DNA of 64,000 nucleotides from CAVQFO01 sp963711725 (GTDB taxonomy: Bacteria > Pseudomonadota > Gammaproteobacteria > Nitrococcales > Aquisalimonadaceae). Within the stretch, counting starts at the first letter, position 1; every line of letters begins with the position of its first letter. This document shows positions 26,600-35,146 of the stretch, piece after piece. A program made the position numbers and the translations under genes. The DNA is taken from the NCBI GenBank assembly GCA_963711725.1, contig CAVQFO010000027.1, positions 62,001-126,000 of the forward strand, read 5' to 3'. The notes under the pieces were generated by a model that saw only the letters and a program-made list of their open reading frames with translations, was not told where the DNA came from and did no database searches.

Positions 26600-27277
26600 T
26601 TTTTCGATCTGGCCCAAACCACCGCCCAGCTCATCGAAACTCGCCACCATCTCGAAATCGCCGGCCTTCCGAGGCGGCTGTTTCGTGTCCGGCTGGGCGA
26701 TGCCGCGAACATGGGCAATGCCGTAACCCCGCGCGGAGGCCAGAACCCGCGCACTGTCGTCCAACAGCAGCGTGCGCTCCGGGTCGAACGGAACCCGTTC
26801 CCGCAGACGATCCCAGAACTCGGGCGCTTCCTTCGGCAGGCCGAATTCATGGGACGAGAGCACCTCATCCACGTATTCGTCCAACGCCGTGTGTTCCAGT
26901 TTCAGCAACAGACTGCCCTCATGGGCGTTGGTGACGATCACCGCATGCTTGCCCCCGGCTCGAAGCGCTTCCAGGAACTCCCGGGCCTCGGGCCGAAAGC
27001 CGATCAAATGGCTGACTTCCCGTTTCAGCCCCACGATGTCCAGTTCCAGCTCGCGGCTCCAGAAGTCCAGGCAATACCAGTCGAGCGTGCCCTCCACCGA
27101 CTTCATGCGGGCAAACAGCATGGCACGCGCGCGCTCCACATCCACGCCCAGGCGCTGGGCATAGCGCAGCGGCACGTGCTCCAGCCAGAAATGGTTGTCG
27201 AAGTGCAGGTCCAGCAGGGTGCCGTCCATATCCAGCAGCACGGTGTCGATCCGCGCCCAGGGCAGTCGCTCGCTCAA
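26585..27277 (-). CDS. yrfG: HAD-family nucleotidase, YrfG-like (GMP/IMP nucleotidase)
   Basis: A 230-residue HAD-superfamily phosphatase. Motif I is DTVLLDMDGTLLDLHFDNHFW (nucleophile Asp in DMDGT), motif II VIVTNA, motif III Lys in GLPKEAPEFW and motif IV LLLDDS. The E. coli YrfG relative dephosphorylates GMP and IMP. I place the start at the TTG at 27277. GGGAGG lies six bases before it, and the resulting MSERLPWARIDTVLLDMDG matches the short N-terminus of homologues. The upstream ATG at 27298 would place the ribosome site inside the coding sequence. It is divergent from nudE, as in enterics. The last codons fall in a GTAGGT-type repeat. Confidence 0.85.
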   Translation of the reverse strand: MSERLPWARIDTVLLDMDGTLLDLHFDNHFWLEHVPLRYAQRLGVDVERARAMLFARMKSVEGTLDWYCLDFWSRELELDIVGLKREVSHLIGFRPEAREFLEALRAGGKHAVIVTNAHEGSLLLKLEHTALDEYVDEVLSSHEFGLPKEAPEFWDRLRERVPFDPERTLLLDDSARVLASARGYGIAHVRGIAQPDTKQPPRKAGDFEMVASFDELGGGLGQIEKCRSD

Positions 27278-27307
27278 AATTAACCTCCCGAAAGTCATCG
27301 GTGCCCC

Positions 27308-27899
27308 GTGTACAATATCGACACCATGCGCAAGAAACCCGAAATCCTCAACATCCAGGAAGTCGCCCGCTCGCGGCTGTTCCGCGTCGAGGCGGTGGAC
27401 CTTCGCTTCTCCAACGGCACCGAAGTGAAGTTCGAACGCTTGAAGGGTTCCGCCTGGGGGGCGGTCATCGTCGTGCCCATGCTGGACCCGGACACGGTAC
27501 TGCTGATCCGCGAATATGCCGTGGGCCTGGAAGGCTATGAACTGGGCCTGCCCAAGGGTCGCGTCGAGAAAGGCGAAGATCCGCTGGAGGCCGCCAACCG
27601 CGAGTTGATGGAGGAAGTGGGCCACGGCGCCCGGCGCCTGACTTACCTGCGCCACCTCAGCCTGGCGCCCGGCTATCTCGGCCATCAGACCATGGTCATC
27701 CTCGCCGAAGATCTCTATCCGCAGCGCCGAGGAAGGGGATGAGCCGGAACCGCTGGAAGTGGTGCCCTATTCCATGAACCGCTTGGAAGAACTCGCCATG
27801 CACGAGCAATTCAGCGAGGCCCGCAGCATCGCCTCGCTCTATATCGCCGCGCTCACACTGGCCAACGAAACGCACAGGGAACGACCGATCGATGAATGA
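27308..27899 (+). pseudogene. nudE: ADP-compounds hydrolase NudE, one frameshift as sequenced
   Basis: A Nudix hydrolase of ADP-ribose, NADH and ADP-sugars. The Nudix box is intact: GLPKGRVEKGEDPLEAANRELMEEVGHGA at about residues 79-107, with the metal-binding REL-x-EE. The given frame stops at 27740-27742. One extra base near 27719-27722 explains this, because the next frame reads SAEEGDEPEPLEVVPYSMN... through SLYIAALTLANETHRERPIDE to a TGA at 27899. The repaired length is about 196 residues. It overlaps the cysQ start by eight bases, which supports a real gene. An assembly error is likely. Confidence 0.85.
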
Positions 27900-28719
27900 A
27901 ACGGATCTCCAAACGCTGATGCCCGCCATTGTCGATCTGGCCAAGCAGGCCGGGGAACGCGTGATGCGGGTCTACAGCCGGCCGTTCGAGGTCACCCAGA
28001 AGGACGACAACACGCCGCTGACCGAGGCGGACCAGGCCTCCAACGCCATGATCGCCGCCGGCCTGAGCCGGCTGACCCCGGACATTCCCCTGATGTCCGA
28101 GGAAAACGAAATGCCCGCGTTCGAGGATCGGCGTCGATGGTCAGAGTACTGGCTGGTGGACCCGCTGGACGGGACCCGGGAATTCATCAAACGCAACGAC
28201 GAATTCACGGTCAACATCGCCCTGATCCGGGACGGTGAACCCGTCCTGGGCGTGGTCTATGCGCCGGCCCTGGATATCAGTTACTACGGCCATCGCGGCG
28301 GGGGCGCCTTCAAGCAGTTCGATGGCGAGCAGCCCGAAGCCATTCGGGTCCGCCGGCCGGCCGAACCGCCCTTCCACGTGGCCGTCAGCCGTTCCCACCG
28401 CAAGCCCGAGATCGACGAAATTGTGGCCAAACTGCCGGAGTACGAGGCGGTCTCGGTGGGCAGTTCGCTGAAATTCTGCATGGTGGCGGAAGGCAAGGTG
28501 GATTTCTATCCGCGCATCGGCCCCACCTCGGAGTGGGACTCCGGCGCCGCCCAGGCCGTGGTGGAAGCCGCCGGCGGCCAGGTCACCGATCTCGACCTGA
28601 ACCCCCTGCGCTACAACCGCAAGGAGTCTCTGCTAAACCCGGATTTCGTCGTCTTCGGGGACACGGGGCACGATTGGAGCCGCTATCTGGAAGGCATCGA
28701 GGGAACACGGGAGCGCTGA
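27892..28719 (+). CDS. cysQ: 3'(2'),5'-bisphosphate nucleotidase
   Basis: Hydrolyses 3'-phosphoadenosine 5'-phosphate, a by-product of sulfate assimilation. It belongs to the inositol-monophosphatase superfamily and has 275 residues. Metal-site motifs in order are DNTPLTEADQASN, MSEENEMP, DPLDGTREFIKRNDEFTVNIALI and, near the C-terminus, GPTSEWDSGAAQAVVEAAGG. The start overlaps the end of nudE; the two are probably translationally coupled. The nudE-cysQ pairing is common in gammaproteobacteria. Confidence 0.95.
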   Translation: MNETDLQTLMPAIVDLAKQAGERVMRVYSRPFEVTQKDDNTPLTEADQASNAMIAAGLSRLTPDIPLMSEENEMPAFEDRRRWSEYWLVDPLDGTREFIKRNDEFTVNIALIRDGEPVLGVVYAPALDISYYGHRGGGAFKQFDGEQPEAIRVRRPAEPPFHVAVSRSHRKPEIDEIVAKLPEYEAVSVGSSLKFCMVAEGKVDFYPRIGPTSEWDSGAAQAVVEAAGGQVTDLDLNPLRYNRKESLLNPDFVVFGDTGHDWSRYLEGIEGTRER

Positions 28720-28730
28720 TCCGACAAGGC

Positions 28731-30098
28731 TCACGGGGCGCGGATGCAGACCCGCAGTCCGGGCCCATTGTCCTCCAGCGTGAGGCGCAGGCCGTGCAGC
28801 TCGGCGATAACCTTGACCAGAGCAAGCCCCAAACCGCTGCCGGCGGTGGTACGGCTTTGCTCGGCCCGGTAGAACCGCTGAGTGAGGGATTTCAGCTCAT
28901 CGGCGGCAACACCTTGGCCGTTGTCGGAGACGCACAGCCAGGCGCCGTCGCGGCCGTGCCCTGAAGCGACCCATATCTCGCTGCCCGTGCCGGCGTGCTG
29001 GATCGCGTTCTCCAGCAGATTGGCCAGCAACTGCGCCAGCAGGCTGCGGTCGCCGCGCAGCACCGTGCCCGCCTCGACCTCCGCGGTCAGGGTCTGGCCG
29101 TGGGCCTCCGCCTCCGCGGCGTAGAGCTCGGCCATTTCCTCGGCCAATGCGGAGAGATCCACCGCCGAGAAGCGCTCCCGCCGCGCGCCCGACTCCAGTT
29201 GCGCGATGCTCAGCAGCGAGTCGAAAGTCTCCAGTACCCGTTCGATATCGACCAGCGCGGCGGCGCATTCCGAAGCGGTCTCCGAGTGTGATTCGGCGCT
29301 GGCCGCCGCCTTTTCAATCCGGTGCTTCAGGCGGCCCAACGGCGTCCGCAAATCGTGGGCGATATCGTTGGTCACCTGGCGCATGCCTTCCATCAACTGC
29401 TGAATCCGGTCCAGCATGGCGTTGATATTGGTTACCAGGCCGTCGAACTCGTCGCCGGTGCCGGCGGCCGGAAGCCGGCGCCCCAGATCGCCCCTGATGA
29501 TCTCGTCGGTGGCGCGGTTGATCCCCTCCAGCCAGCGCAGGGTCCCCCGGCTCATCACCATGCCGCCGCCCAGCGCCAGCAAGAGCGTCAGCAGCGCGCC
29601 CCAGGCGGCCGCCTCGGCCAGGGATTCCTGCATGGCATCGATGCCACTGCGGCTGCGGCCCACCACCAGATAGCCATCCGGCAGCTTAATGCCGAGCAGG
29701 GGAACGACAATGGTGTCCTGGTCGGCATCTCCGTCGTTGTCGTCGTCCCCGAGCAATTCGGTGCGCCCCCAGCCGGAAAACGGCTTCATGGCGGCGAGGT
29801 CGCCGGCGATCTTCGCGCCGTCGGGGGTCATGAGCAGATAATGCGCGCCGGAGGGATCCGTGGCCCCGTCGGCCTGTTCGGACACCTCCTGCTTGAGCCC
29901 GGCCCAACCGTCGTTCCGGTAGACGGCGAGCAGCGGCCGCGCGGTGTCGTGGATGGCTGTCCGGAGCTGTCGATGCATCTCCCGGGTGAGGTCCCAACCC
30001 ACTACGGCCATGACCAGGGCAACGGATACGGCAAACAGCACCGCGTAGCGGACGGCGATCCGGAATGGGGCCGTGCGAAAAACCTCAGGAAGACGCAT
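28731..30098 (-). CDS. Sensor histidine kinase with a calcium-loop-like motif
   Basis: A membrane sensor kinase of 455 residues, partner of the regulator at 30085. It has TM1 about 13-34, a periplasmic domain about 35-162, TM2 about 166-188 and HAMP about 186-240. The H-box is NDIAHDLRTPLGRLKHRIE, followed by the N-box LLANLLENAIQHAG and G-boxes VSDNGQGV and GSGLGLALV. The sensor domain contains DDDNDGDADQD at 118-128 (DNA 29715-29747), matching D-x-D-x-D-G-x-x-D calcium loops of TSP3/excalibur type. That binding is inference. It overlaps the regulator gene by 14 bases and converges with cysQ. Stimulus unknown. Confidence 0.9.
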   Translation of the reverse strand: MRLPEVFRTAPFRIAVRYAVLFAVSVALVMAVVGWDLTREMHRQLRTAIHDTARPLLAVYRNDGWAGLKQEVSEQADGATDPSGAHYLLMTPDGAKIAGDLAAMKPFSGWGRTELLGDDDNDGDADQDTIVVPLLGIKLPDGYLVVGRSRSGIDAMQESLAEAAAWGALLTLLLALGGGMVMSRGTLRWLEGINRATDEIIRGDLGRRLPAAGTGDEFDGLVTNINAMLDRIQQLMEGMRQVTNDIAHDLRTPLGRLKHRIEKAAASAESHSETASECAAALVDIERVLETFDSLLSIAQLESGARRERFSAVDLSALAEEMAELYAAEAEAHGQTLTAEVEAGTVLRGDRSLLAQLLANLLENAIQHAGTGSEIWVASGHGRDGAWLCVSDNGQGVAADELKSLTQRFYRAEQSRTTAGSGLGLALVKVIAELHGLRLTLEDNGPGLRVCIRAP

Positions 30099-30765
30099 CG
30101 AGACAGTAACCGGAACCGCGCACGGTCCGAAGCAGTTCGGGGCCGGGAAACGGTTTGTCGATCTTGCCGCGCAGGCGGCTGATATTGGTATCCACCACGT
30201 TGGTCTTGGGGTCGAAATTGAAGCCCCAGACTCTCTCCAGCAGCATGGCCCGGGTCACAACGCGCCCGGGATTGCGCATGAGGTATTCCAGCAACCGGAA
30301 CTCCACCGGCTGGAGATCGATGGGCTGGCCCTCCCGGGTGACGGTGCGGGCCAGCAGGTCCATCTCCAACGACCCCACGCGCAGCCGGGTGACCTGCTCG
30401 GCCAGGGGAGGCCGCCGGCCCAGTGCCGCCACGCGGGCCGCAAGTTCGGACCGGGCGAACGGTTTGACCAGATAATCATCGCCGCCCTGCTCCAGGCCTT
30501 CCACCCGATCCGCGACCCCGGCCATGGTGGTCAGGAACAGCACCGGCGTTCTCACTCCGGCCGCCCGCAGCGCCTTGACCATCTGCAACCCGTCCCGCTC
30601 GGGCAGGCGCCGGTCCACGATCAACACCTCATGGGCCGACTCAAGGCCCATGACCAGACCGCTGTGACCATCGGCCACGCAGTCCACGAGGTGCCCCAGT
30701 TCCCGCAATCCTTCGGCGACATAGGCGGCGGTCTCGGGATCGTCTTCGACAACAAGCAGTCTCAT
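30085..30765 (-). CDS. OmpR-family response regulator
   Basis: A 226-residue DNA-binding response regulator. The receiver domain (about 1-115) has the acidic pair VEDD, phosphoacceptor Asp51 in VLIVDRRLPERDGL, Thr in FLTTMAGVADRVEGL and Lys in DDYLVKPFA. The winged-helix domain (about 125-222) has LQPVEFRLLEYLMRNPGRVVTRAMLLERVWG, VDTNISRLRGKID and TVRGSGYCL. It is encoded upstream of and overlapping the sensor kinase. Targets are unknown; autoregulation is usual for the family. Nothing was recognised in the 248-base gap 30766-31013. Confidence 0.93.
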   Translation of the reverse strand: MRLLVVEDDPETAAYVAEGLRELGHLVDCVADGHSGLVMGLESAHEVLIVDRRLPERDGLQMVKALRAAGVRTPVLFLTTMAGVADRVEGLEQGGDDYLVKPFARSELAARVAALGRRPPLAEQVTRLRVGSLEMDLLARTVTREGQPIDLQPVEFRLLEYLMRNPGRVVTRAMLLERVWGFNFDPKTNVVDTNISRLRGKIDKPFPGPELLRTVRGSGYCLDASS

Positions 30766-31013
30766 GGGCCTTTGAATCTGCCTCCGGCCAGGGCGGAACT
30801 GCCCCGGACATTCATGGATCGTGCGGCGCCCCGCGAAAACCGGCGACGCGGTTCAGCGCCACATGCCGCCCCACCTCGGTGCCAGGCTTCAGTGCAGCAC
30901 ACTTCGGGCTGCTGATGCCATGACGCTCGGCTCTTGGCTGTCTCGGGATATGGATTCGGCGCCAGGGTGGAAGTTCAGACCCGGCGATGGAGGGCCCGCG
31001 GATCTCTCGGGGC

Positions 31014-32906
31014 TCAGGCCGGTTGCGGTGCGCCCTGGCCCGCCGGCTGGACGGCGGGTACCGGTCTCCGCGCGGGATACCGGAAGGACCCCGCCAGGAA
31101 CTCCGCAACGGGGATGCCCGGCTCCGGCCGAAGGCCTTCGCCTTCGACAAAGAGCCGATGCCACACGGCAAACGACAGCAGAGACCAAACCTCGTCGCCC
31201 CGATCCCCCAGTTGCGCCTGCCGGCGCAGCAACTCGCGCACACCCTCCGGGCGGAACCACTCCCGTATGCCTTCCGAGCGCGGCAGCAGATCCGTCAGCG
31301 CCGCCAGCAAAGGGCCCTGAACGAGGCACGCCAGCGGAACATGAAAGCCGCGCTTCTTCCCGTAGAGGTGCTCCTCGGGCAACAGGCGCTCAGCCCAGCG
31401 CTTGAGGAACAGCTTGCGGTGGCGGCCTTGAATCTTCATGGCCTCGGGCAGGGACAAACCGAATTCTACCACCCGATGATCCAGAAACGGTACGCGCCCC
31501 TCCAGGCCCACGGCCATCAGGGGGCGATCCAGCTTTACCAACAACCCGTCCGGCAGCGATGTGGCGATATCGACATACTGGCGGCGTCGGGTTGCCCCCC
31601 AGGTGGAAGGGCTACGGGACCAGGCCCCGCGCACGGCATCCCGCCGCTTCGCGGCGGCCATCCGCAGCCCTGAACCGAAGCAGGCATGCTGCGCCGATCG
31701 GTCCCAACGGGATCGCAGCCCCATGCCGCCTCCCCGCCGGTCCAGCGCCGCCATGAGCCGGCGGCCCGGCGCCTGCACGCGGTAGCGCCCGTAACCGGCA
31801 AAGACTTCATCGCCGCCCTCGCCGCTGAACACCACCTTCAATTCCGCCGCCGCCCGACGCGCCAGCACCAGCGTGGGCAACACCGCGGGGTCCTGGATCA
31901 GGTCATCAACGGCCCAGGCGGCCTCCACCAGTTCCCGTTGCAGCCGGCCCGGAGAAATCCTGATACAGCGATGCTCCGTTCCGAAACGCCGCGCCACCAC
32001 TTCGGCATCTTCCAGCTCGTTGTGCCGTCCGCTGCCCTCGAAACCGACGGAAAACGTCGCCAGAGGCCCGGGGCCCGCCTGGGCCAGCAGACCGGCCAGC
32101 GTGCCGGAGTCGACGCCGCCGGACAAAAACAATCCGTAGGGAACGTCGGCGCGCATATGCTCTTCCATCACCTGCCCGAACAGATCGCTGAATCGCTCCA
32201 GCGCCTCGGCCTCGGTTCCGGCGAAGGGCTCGATCCCGGTGAGATCCCAATAGCGGTGCTCGCTCGGCTGCCGATCCCGCGAAAAAACAACGGCGCAGCC
32301 CGGCGCCACGGCATGCACTCCACTGAGCAGCCGCTCCGGAGCACTGACCGAGCCGCCGTGCAGGTACTCGGCCAATGCCGTCGGATTGACCTTCGGCGAC
32401 TCCGGCAGCGCCGGGAGCAAGGCCTTGACCTCGGACGCAAAGGCCCAGCCGTGCGGGGTGCGTGCGTAGAACAGGGGTTTGATGCCGAGGCGATCACGCA
32501 CGAGGATCAACTCGTCGCGCCTCTCGTCATGCAGGGCGAACGCGAACATGCCGTTGAGCCGCTGCAGTCCGTCCAGGCCGGATTCGGCATAGGCGTGGAG
32601 GATGGTTTCGCAGTCCGAACCGGAACGGAACACCCGCCCGCGGGAGGCCAGCTCCCGGCGCAGTTCGATGAAGTTGTAGATTTCGCCGTTGGCCACCAGT
32701 GCGAGGCCGTCGCCGGGGCTGACCAGGGGCTGCGCGCCGCCGTCGCGGTCGATGATTGCGAGCCGGGTATGGCCCAGACCGGCGCCGCCGCGAACGTACG
32801 TTCCGGAGCCATCCGGGCCTCGATGTGCCAGGCGGCCCACCATGGTGGACAGCACACCGGGAACGATATCTCTGGGGTATTGGAAAAGACCGGCTATTCC
32901 GCACAT
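31014..32906 (-). CDS. asnB: Asparagine synthetase (glutamine-hydrolysing)
   Basis: Makes asparagine from aspartate with glutamine-derived ammonia and ATP. It has 630 residues. The N-terminal nucleophile domain begins MCGIAGLF (Cys2) and includes RLAIIDRDGGAQPL and NGEIYNF. The synthetase domain has the PP-loop LFLSGGVDSGTLAGL, FSVGFEG, FSGEGGDEVFAGYGRY and the C-terminal GLEGRVPFLDHRVVEF...KLFLKRWAERLLP. It is longer than E. coli AsnB (554), as in the amidotransferase-type group found near polysaccharide loci. No such locus is visible here. It is divergent from the PEBP gene. Confidence 0.88.
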   Translation of the reverse strand: MCGIAGLFQYPRDIVPGVLSTMVGRLAHRGPDGSGTYVRGGAGLGHTRLAIIDRDGGAQPLVSPGDGLALVANGEIYNFIELRRELASRGRVFRSGSDCETILHAYAESGLDGLQRLNGMFAFALHDERRDELILVRDRLGIKPLFYARTPHGWAFASEVKALLPALPESPKVNPTALAEYLHGGSVSAPERLLSGVHAVAPGCAVVFSRDRQPSEHRYWDLTGIEPFAGTEAEALERFSDLFGQVMEEHMRADVPYGLFLSGGVDSGTLAGLLAQAGPGPLATFSVGFEGSGRHNELEDAEVVARRFGTEHRCIRISPGRLQRELVEAAWAVDDLIQDPAVLPTLVLARRAAAELKVVFSGEGGDEVFAGYGRYRVQAPGRRLMAALDRRGGGMGLRSRWDRSAQHACFGSGLRMAAAKRRDAVRGAWSRSPSTWGATRRRQYVDIATSLPDGLLVKLDRPLMAVGLEGRVPFLDHRVVEFGLSLPEAMKIQGRHRKLFLKRWAERLLPEEHLYGKKRGFHVPLACLVQGPLLAALTDLLPRSEGIREWFRPEGVRELLRRQAQLGDRGDEVWSLLSFAVWHRLFVEGEGLRPEPGIPVAEFLAGSFRYPARRPVPAVQPAGQGAPQPA

Positions 32907-33064
32907 GGTCCTGGTCGCATCGCCAACGGGGAGTCCGCGACGCGGGTCGGATGGGTTCGCGGATATTCCGGATGCTACGCAGCGGAACTTGCGGAAAGCT
33001 GGCCCGGGGATTACACCTTTGTAAGGTTCGGAGAGATGCTGTTCGCACGGAAAAGGAGAACACC

Positions 33065-33604
33065 ATGCAACGGATCGGAATCATCATCGCGCTGTGCCTG
33101 TGGGCCGCAACGGCCTCCGCCGCCTCATTCACCCTGGGCAGCCAGGACCTCAAGGCCAATGCCAGGATCGCCAACCGATATGTCTACAACGGCTTCGGCT
33201 GCACCGGGGAGAACGTGTCGCCGGAGCTGCATTGGCAAGGGGCGCCGTCGGGCACCAAGAGCTTCGCTGTCACGGTCTACGACCCCGACGCACCCACAGG
33301 CAGCGGCTGGTGGCACTGGGTGGTCTACAACCTGCCCGCCGACACCCACGAGCTACCCACGGACGCCAGCGGCAAGAACATGCCGCAAGGCGCGGTGGAA
33401 GGCCGCACCGACTTCGGCAGCCACGGCTACGGCGGCCCTTGCCCGCCGAAGGGCGCCAAGCCGCACCATTATCACTTCACCGTGTACGCGCTGGACGTGC
33501 CGTCCCTGGATCTGCCCAAGGAGGCGTCGCCGGCCATGGTGGGATTCAACCTGCATTTCCACACCCTGGCGAAAGCGGAGCTGACGGCGCTGTACGGGCG
33601 ATAA
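33065..33604 (+). CDS. YbhB/YbcL-family PEBP-like protein, secreted
   Basis: A phosphatidylethanolamine-binding-protein fold of 179 residues. The ATG at 33065 follows AAAAGGAG and opens a signal peptide (MQRIGIIIALCLWAATASAA), so it is probably periplasmic. Family motifs are NGFGCTGENVSPELHWQGAP, VYDPDAPTGSGWWHWVVYNLP, GPCPPKGAKPHHYHFTVYALD and a C-terminal F-H-T-L-A-K-A. Bacterial members have no settled function; a ligand-binding pocket with D-P-D-A-P and G-P-C-P-P is conserved. The two visible cysteines could form a disulfide in the periplasm. Confidence 0.88.
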   Translation: MQRIGIIIALCLWAATASAASFTLGSQDLKANARIANRYVYNGFGCTGENVSPELHWQGAPSGTKSFAVTVYDPDAPTGSGWWHWVVYNLPADTHELPTDASGKNMPQGAVEGRTDFGSHGYGGPCPPKGAKPHHYHFTVYALDVPSLDLPKEASPAMVGFNLHFHTLAKAELTALYGR

Positions 33605-33631
33605 CCGCCCAATCACTGGCGTCGAGCTGCG

Positions 33632-33820
33632 TGTAGGAGCGGTCGTGCCGACCGCGAATGGTGATTACGCTTCAGGACACGAAGAACACGAAGGGCTCAC
33701 GAAGAAGACAAAGCGCGCTGTGAATGCACCGCAAGCCACTTCGTGTGCTTCGTGTCTTCTCCGTGCCCTTCGTGACCCGGAACGCTCGAATCATTCGCGG
33801 TCGACACGACCGCTCCTACG
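33632..33820. repeat. Composite nested palindrome, copy 2
   Basis: The outer REP-like pair (TGTAGGAGCGGTCGTGCCGA... and ...CGACACGACCGCTCCTACG) encloses an inverted CACGAAG pair (CAGGACACGAAGAACACGAA at 33675, mirrored by CTTCGTG units from about 33741 to 33776). The arrangement and joints match 11563-11739. It lies 28 bases after the PEBP stop. Confidence 0.8.
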
Positions 33821-33961
33821 TACAAGGGGAGCGCACCGCCGAAAACTGCCCTTTATCTTCGCGCACTCCGTGCGCTTCGTGGTTTAACAACGAACCCTCT
33901 CACCCCGCCAGCGCCGGAGCCGCCGAGGCGCGAATTGGATGGTCTTGCGGCTTCGCCGGAT

Positions 33962-33993
33962 CGGTGGGTTACGCTTCGCTAACCCACCCTACA
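33962..33993. repeat. GTAGGT-family repeat, single copy
   Basis: GGTGGGTTACGCTTCGCTAA followed by CCCACCCTAC. This is the single-hairpin form of the units seen paired at 26406-26599 and 49722-49805. Confidence 0.7.
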
Positions 33994-34226
33994 TTGAAGA
34001 GCCCCGTCGGCCGCGCGCACCAAATCCAATCTGCCTTCGTGGTGCAACGGTCCCCCTTCCGGTCAATCCACTTCGTGCTTCTTCGTAGCCCGCAGTGCTT
34101 AACCGTTCGCGGCGACGAGCGCCGCGAATGGGCGGCCCGGGATTTGAACGACGAGACAGCAAATGGATCGAACGGCACCAAGCCATCCTTTATCTCCGTG
34201 CCCTTCGTGGTTTAAGGAAACCCCCG

Positions 34227-34544
34227 TCACCCCGCCGGCCGCTGCGCCCCGCAGCTCCAGCAGGCGTCGAACTGCCCTTCCATCACTTCCCCGCATTCGG
34301 CGCACGCCCAAGCCTGACCGGGTTCGGCGTTGTCCGCCAGAGCGGCTTCCACAATCCTCCGGGCGCGGGGTTCATCCGATTCGTTGACCAGCCACAGTTC
34401 CGGCCAAACCGCCGTGGGCGGGAGCTCGCCGGCACCGCCGAGCAGGCCGAAATTCCGCATCACCACTTCGATGTCCGCTTCCTCAAGGAGATTGCGGACA
34501 TGGGCGACCATCAGGGGGTTCTGGGCGGTGTAAATCCGTTGCAC
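34227..34544 (-). CDS. DUF2007 protein with C-terminal zinc ribbon
   Basis: A 105-residue protein. Residues about 1-70 match the DUF2007 (putative signal-transducing) domain: VQRIYTAQNPLMVAHVRNLLEEADIEVVMRN ... WPELWLVNESDEPRARRIVEAAL. The tail is a four-cysteine zinc ribbon, CAECGEVMEGQFDACWSCG. I chose the GTG at 34544 because GGAG lies eight bases before it and homologues start at this point; the ATG at 34595 would add a non-conserved 17 residues. Function not established. It lies downstream of the hydrogenase operon but is separated from it by CTTCGTG repeats. Confidence 0.8.
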   Translation of the reverse strand: MQRIYTAQNPLMVAHVRNLLEEADIEVVMRNFGLLGGAGELPPTAVWPELWLVNESDEPRARRIVEAALADNAEPGQAWACAECGEVMEGQFDACWSCGAQRPAG

Positions 34545-34669
34545 GGGCGCGTCTCCGGTCGGGTTTACACCCAGCATAGCCGCGGGCTCGGCCATCGGGC
34601 CAGCAGGAACCGCTGAGAGATTTGAGCTACGGGACGCGAACCATTAAAAGCGAAGGCTTTTCCTATCCA

Positions 34670-35146
34670 TCATTCCCTTCGTGAACTTCGTGAATCCTTC
34701 GTGCCCTTCGTGTCCTGAAGCGTCGATAGAATGCCCGCCGCCACTTCGTCGGCCGAAGCCTGAACCGCCGGAGTCAGGCCTTCGCCGCCACCGAAATCGG
34801 CGCCGACGATGCCGTGAATAACAAAATCGGGGGGAAGCTCACCGAGAACGCGGCTCATCTCCACGGCTTCGGCGAGACCGAAAGCGTGGGTGGAGTAGCG
34901 GAAGAAATCGGAGGGAATCGTTTCACGGGCGGCGTCCAGCGTCACCCGCGAACCCGGTTCGCCACCAGCCCGCACGGCATCGAAGATCCGCACCCACTCC
35001 CGGCCGCGCCATGCCTCCATCAACTCCGTTCCCTCGCCCGGGAGGACCAGCACGTCACCGCAATCGCGCAGTCGCTCGGCAATGTAGACACCGACGCCAT
35101 CGTCCCGCCGGTACCGGTTGCCGATACCGATGTACAGAGGATTCAC
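34670..35146 (-). CDS. Hydrogenase maturation protease (HyaD/HycI family)
   Basis: Removes the C-terminal peptide of the [NiFe]-hydrogenase large subunit after nickel insertion. It has 158 residues. The family start LYIGIGNRYRRDDGVGVYIAERL carries the conserved Asp; a second acidic site lies around GEGTELMEAW, with FDAV and the His in STHAFGLAEAVEM. The GTG at 35146 overlaps the large-subunit stop (GTGA). Thus it is the last gene of the hydrogenase operon, right behind its substrate. The last ~17 codons (TLQDTKGTKDSRSSRRE) are read from a CACGAAG-type repeat and are not a family feature. Confidence 0.88.
   Translation of the reverse strand: MNPLYIGIGNRYRRDDGVGVYIAERLRDCGDVLVLPGEGTELMEAWRGREWVRIFDAVRAGGEPGSRVTLDAARETIPSDFFRYSTHAFGLAEAVEMSRVLGELPPDFVIHGIVGADFGGGEGLTPAVQASADEVAAGILSTLQDTKGTKDSRSSRRE
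34672..34719. repeat. CTTCGTG-type repeat overlapping a gene end
   Basis: Four CTTCGTG/CCTTCGTG units occur in 48 bases. On the minus strand they encode the C-terminal tail and lie just before the stop of the hydrogenase protease. Related to the inner parts of 11563-11739 and 33632-33820. Confidence 0.75.

Larger units (their letters stand above)
33605..34226. other. Repeat-filled gap of about 620 bases
   Basis: No gene is supported. The stretch holds the composite palindrome 33632-33820, a CTTCGTG-type unit at about 33853-33887, a GTAGGT-family unit at 33962-33993, two short CTTCGTG-type units near 34073-34090 and 34195-34212, and REP-like sequence near 34106-34130. ORFs crossing it translate repeat sequence and are rejected. 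Confidence 0.7.

Noticed and set aside
26585..27298. ATG at 27298 as the yrfG start
   Set aside because: It would place the GGGAGG site within the coding region and add seven residues absent from homologues. The TTG at 27277 fits better, though this is not proven.
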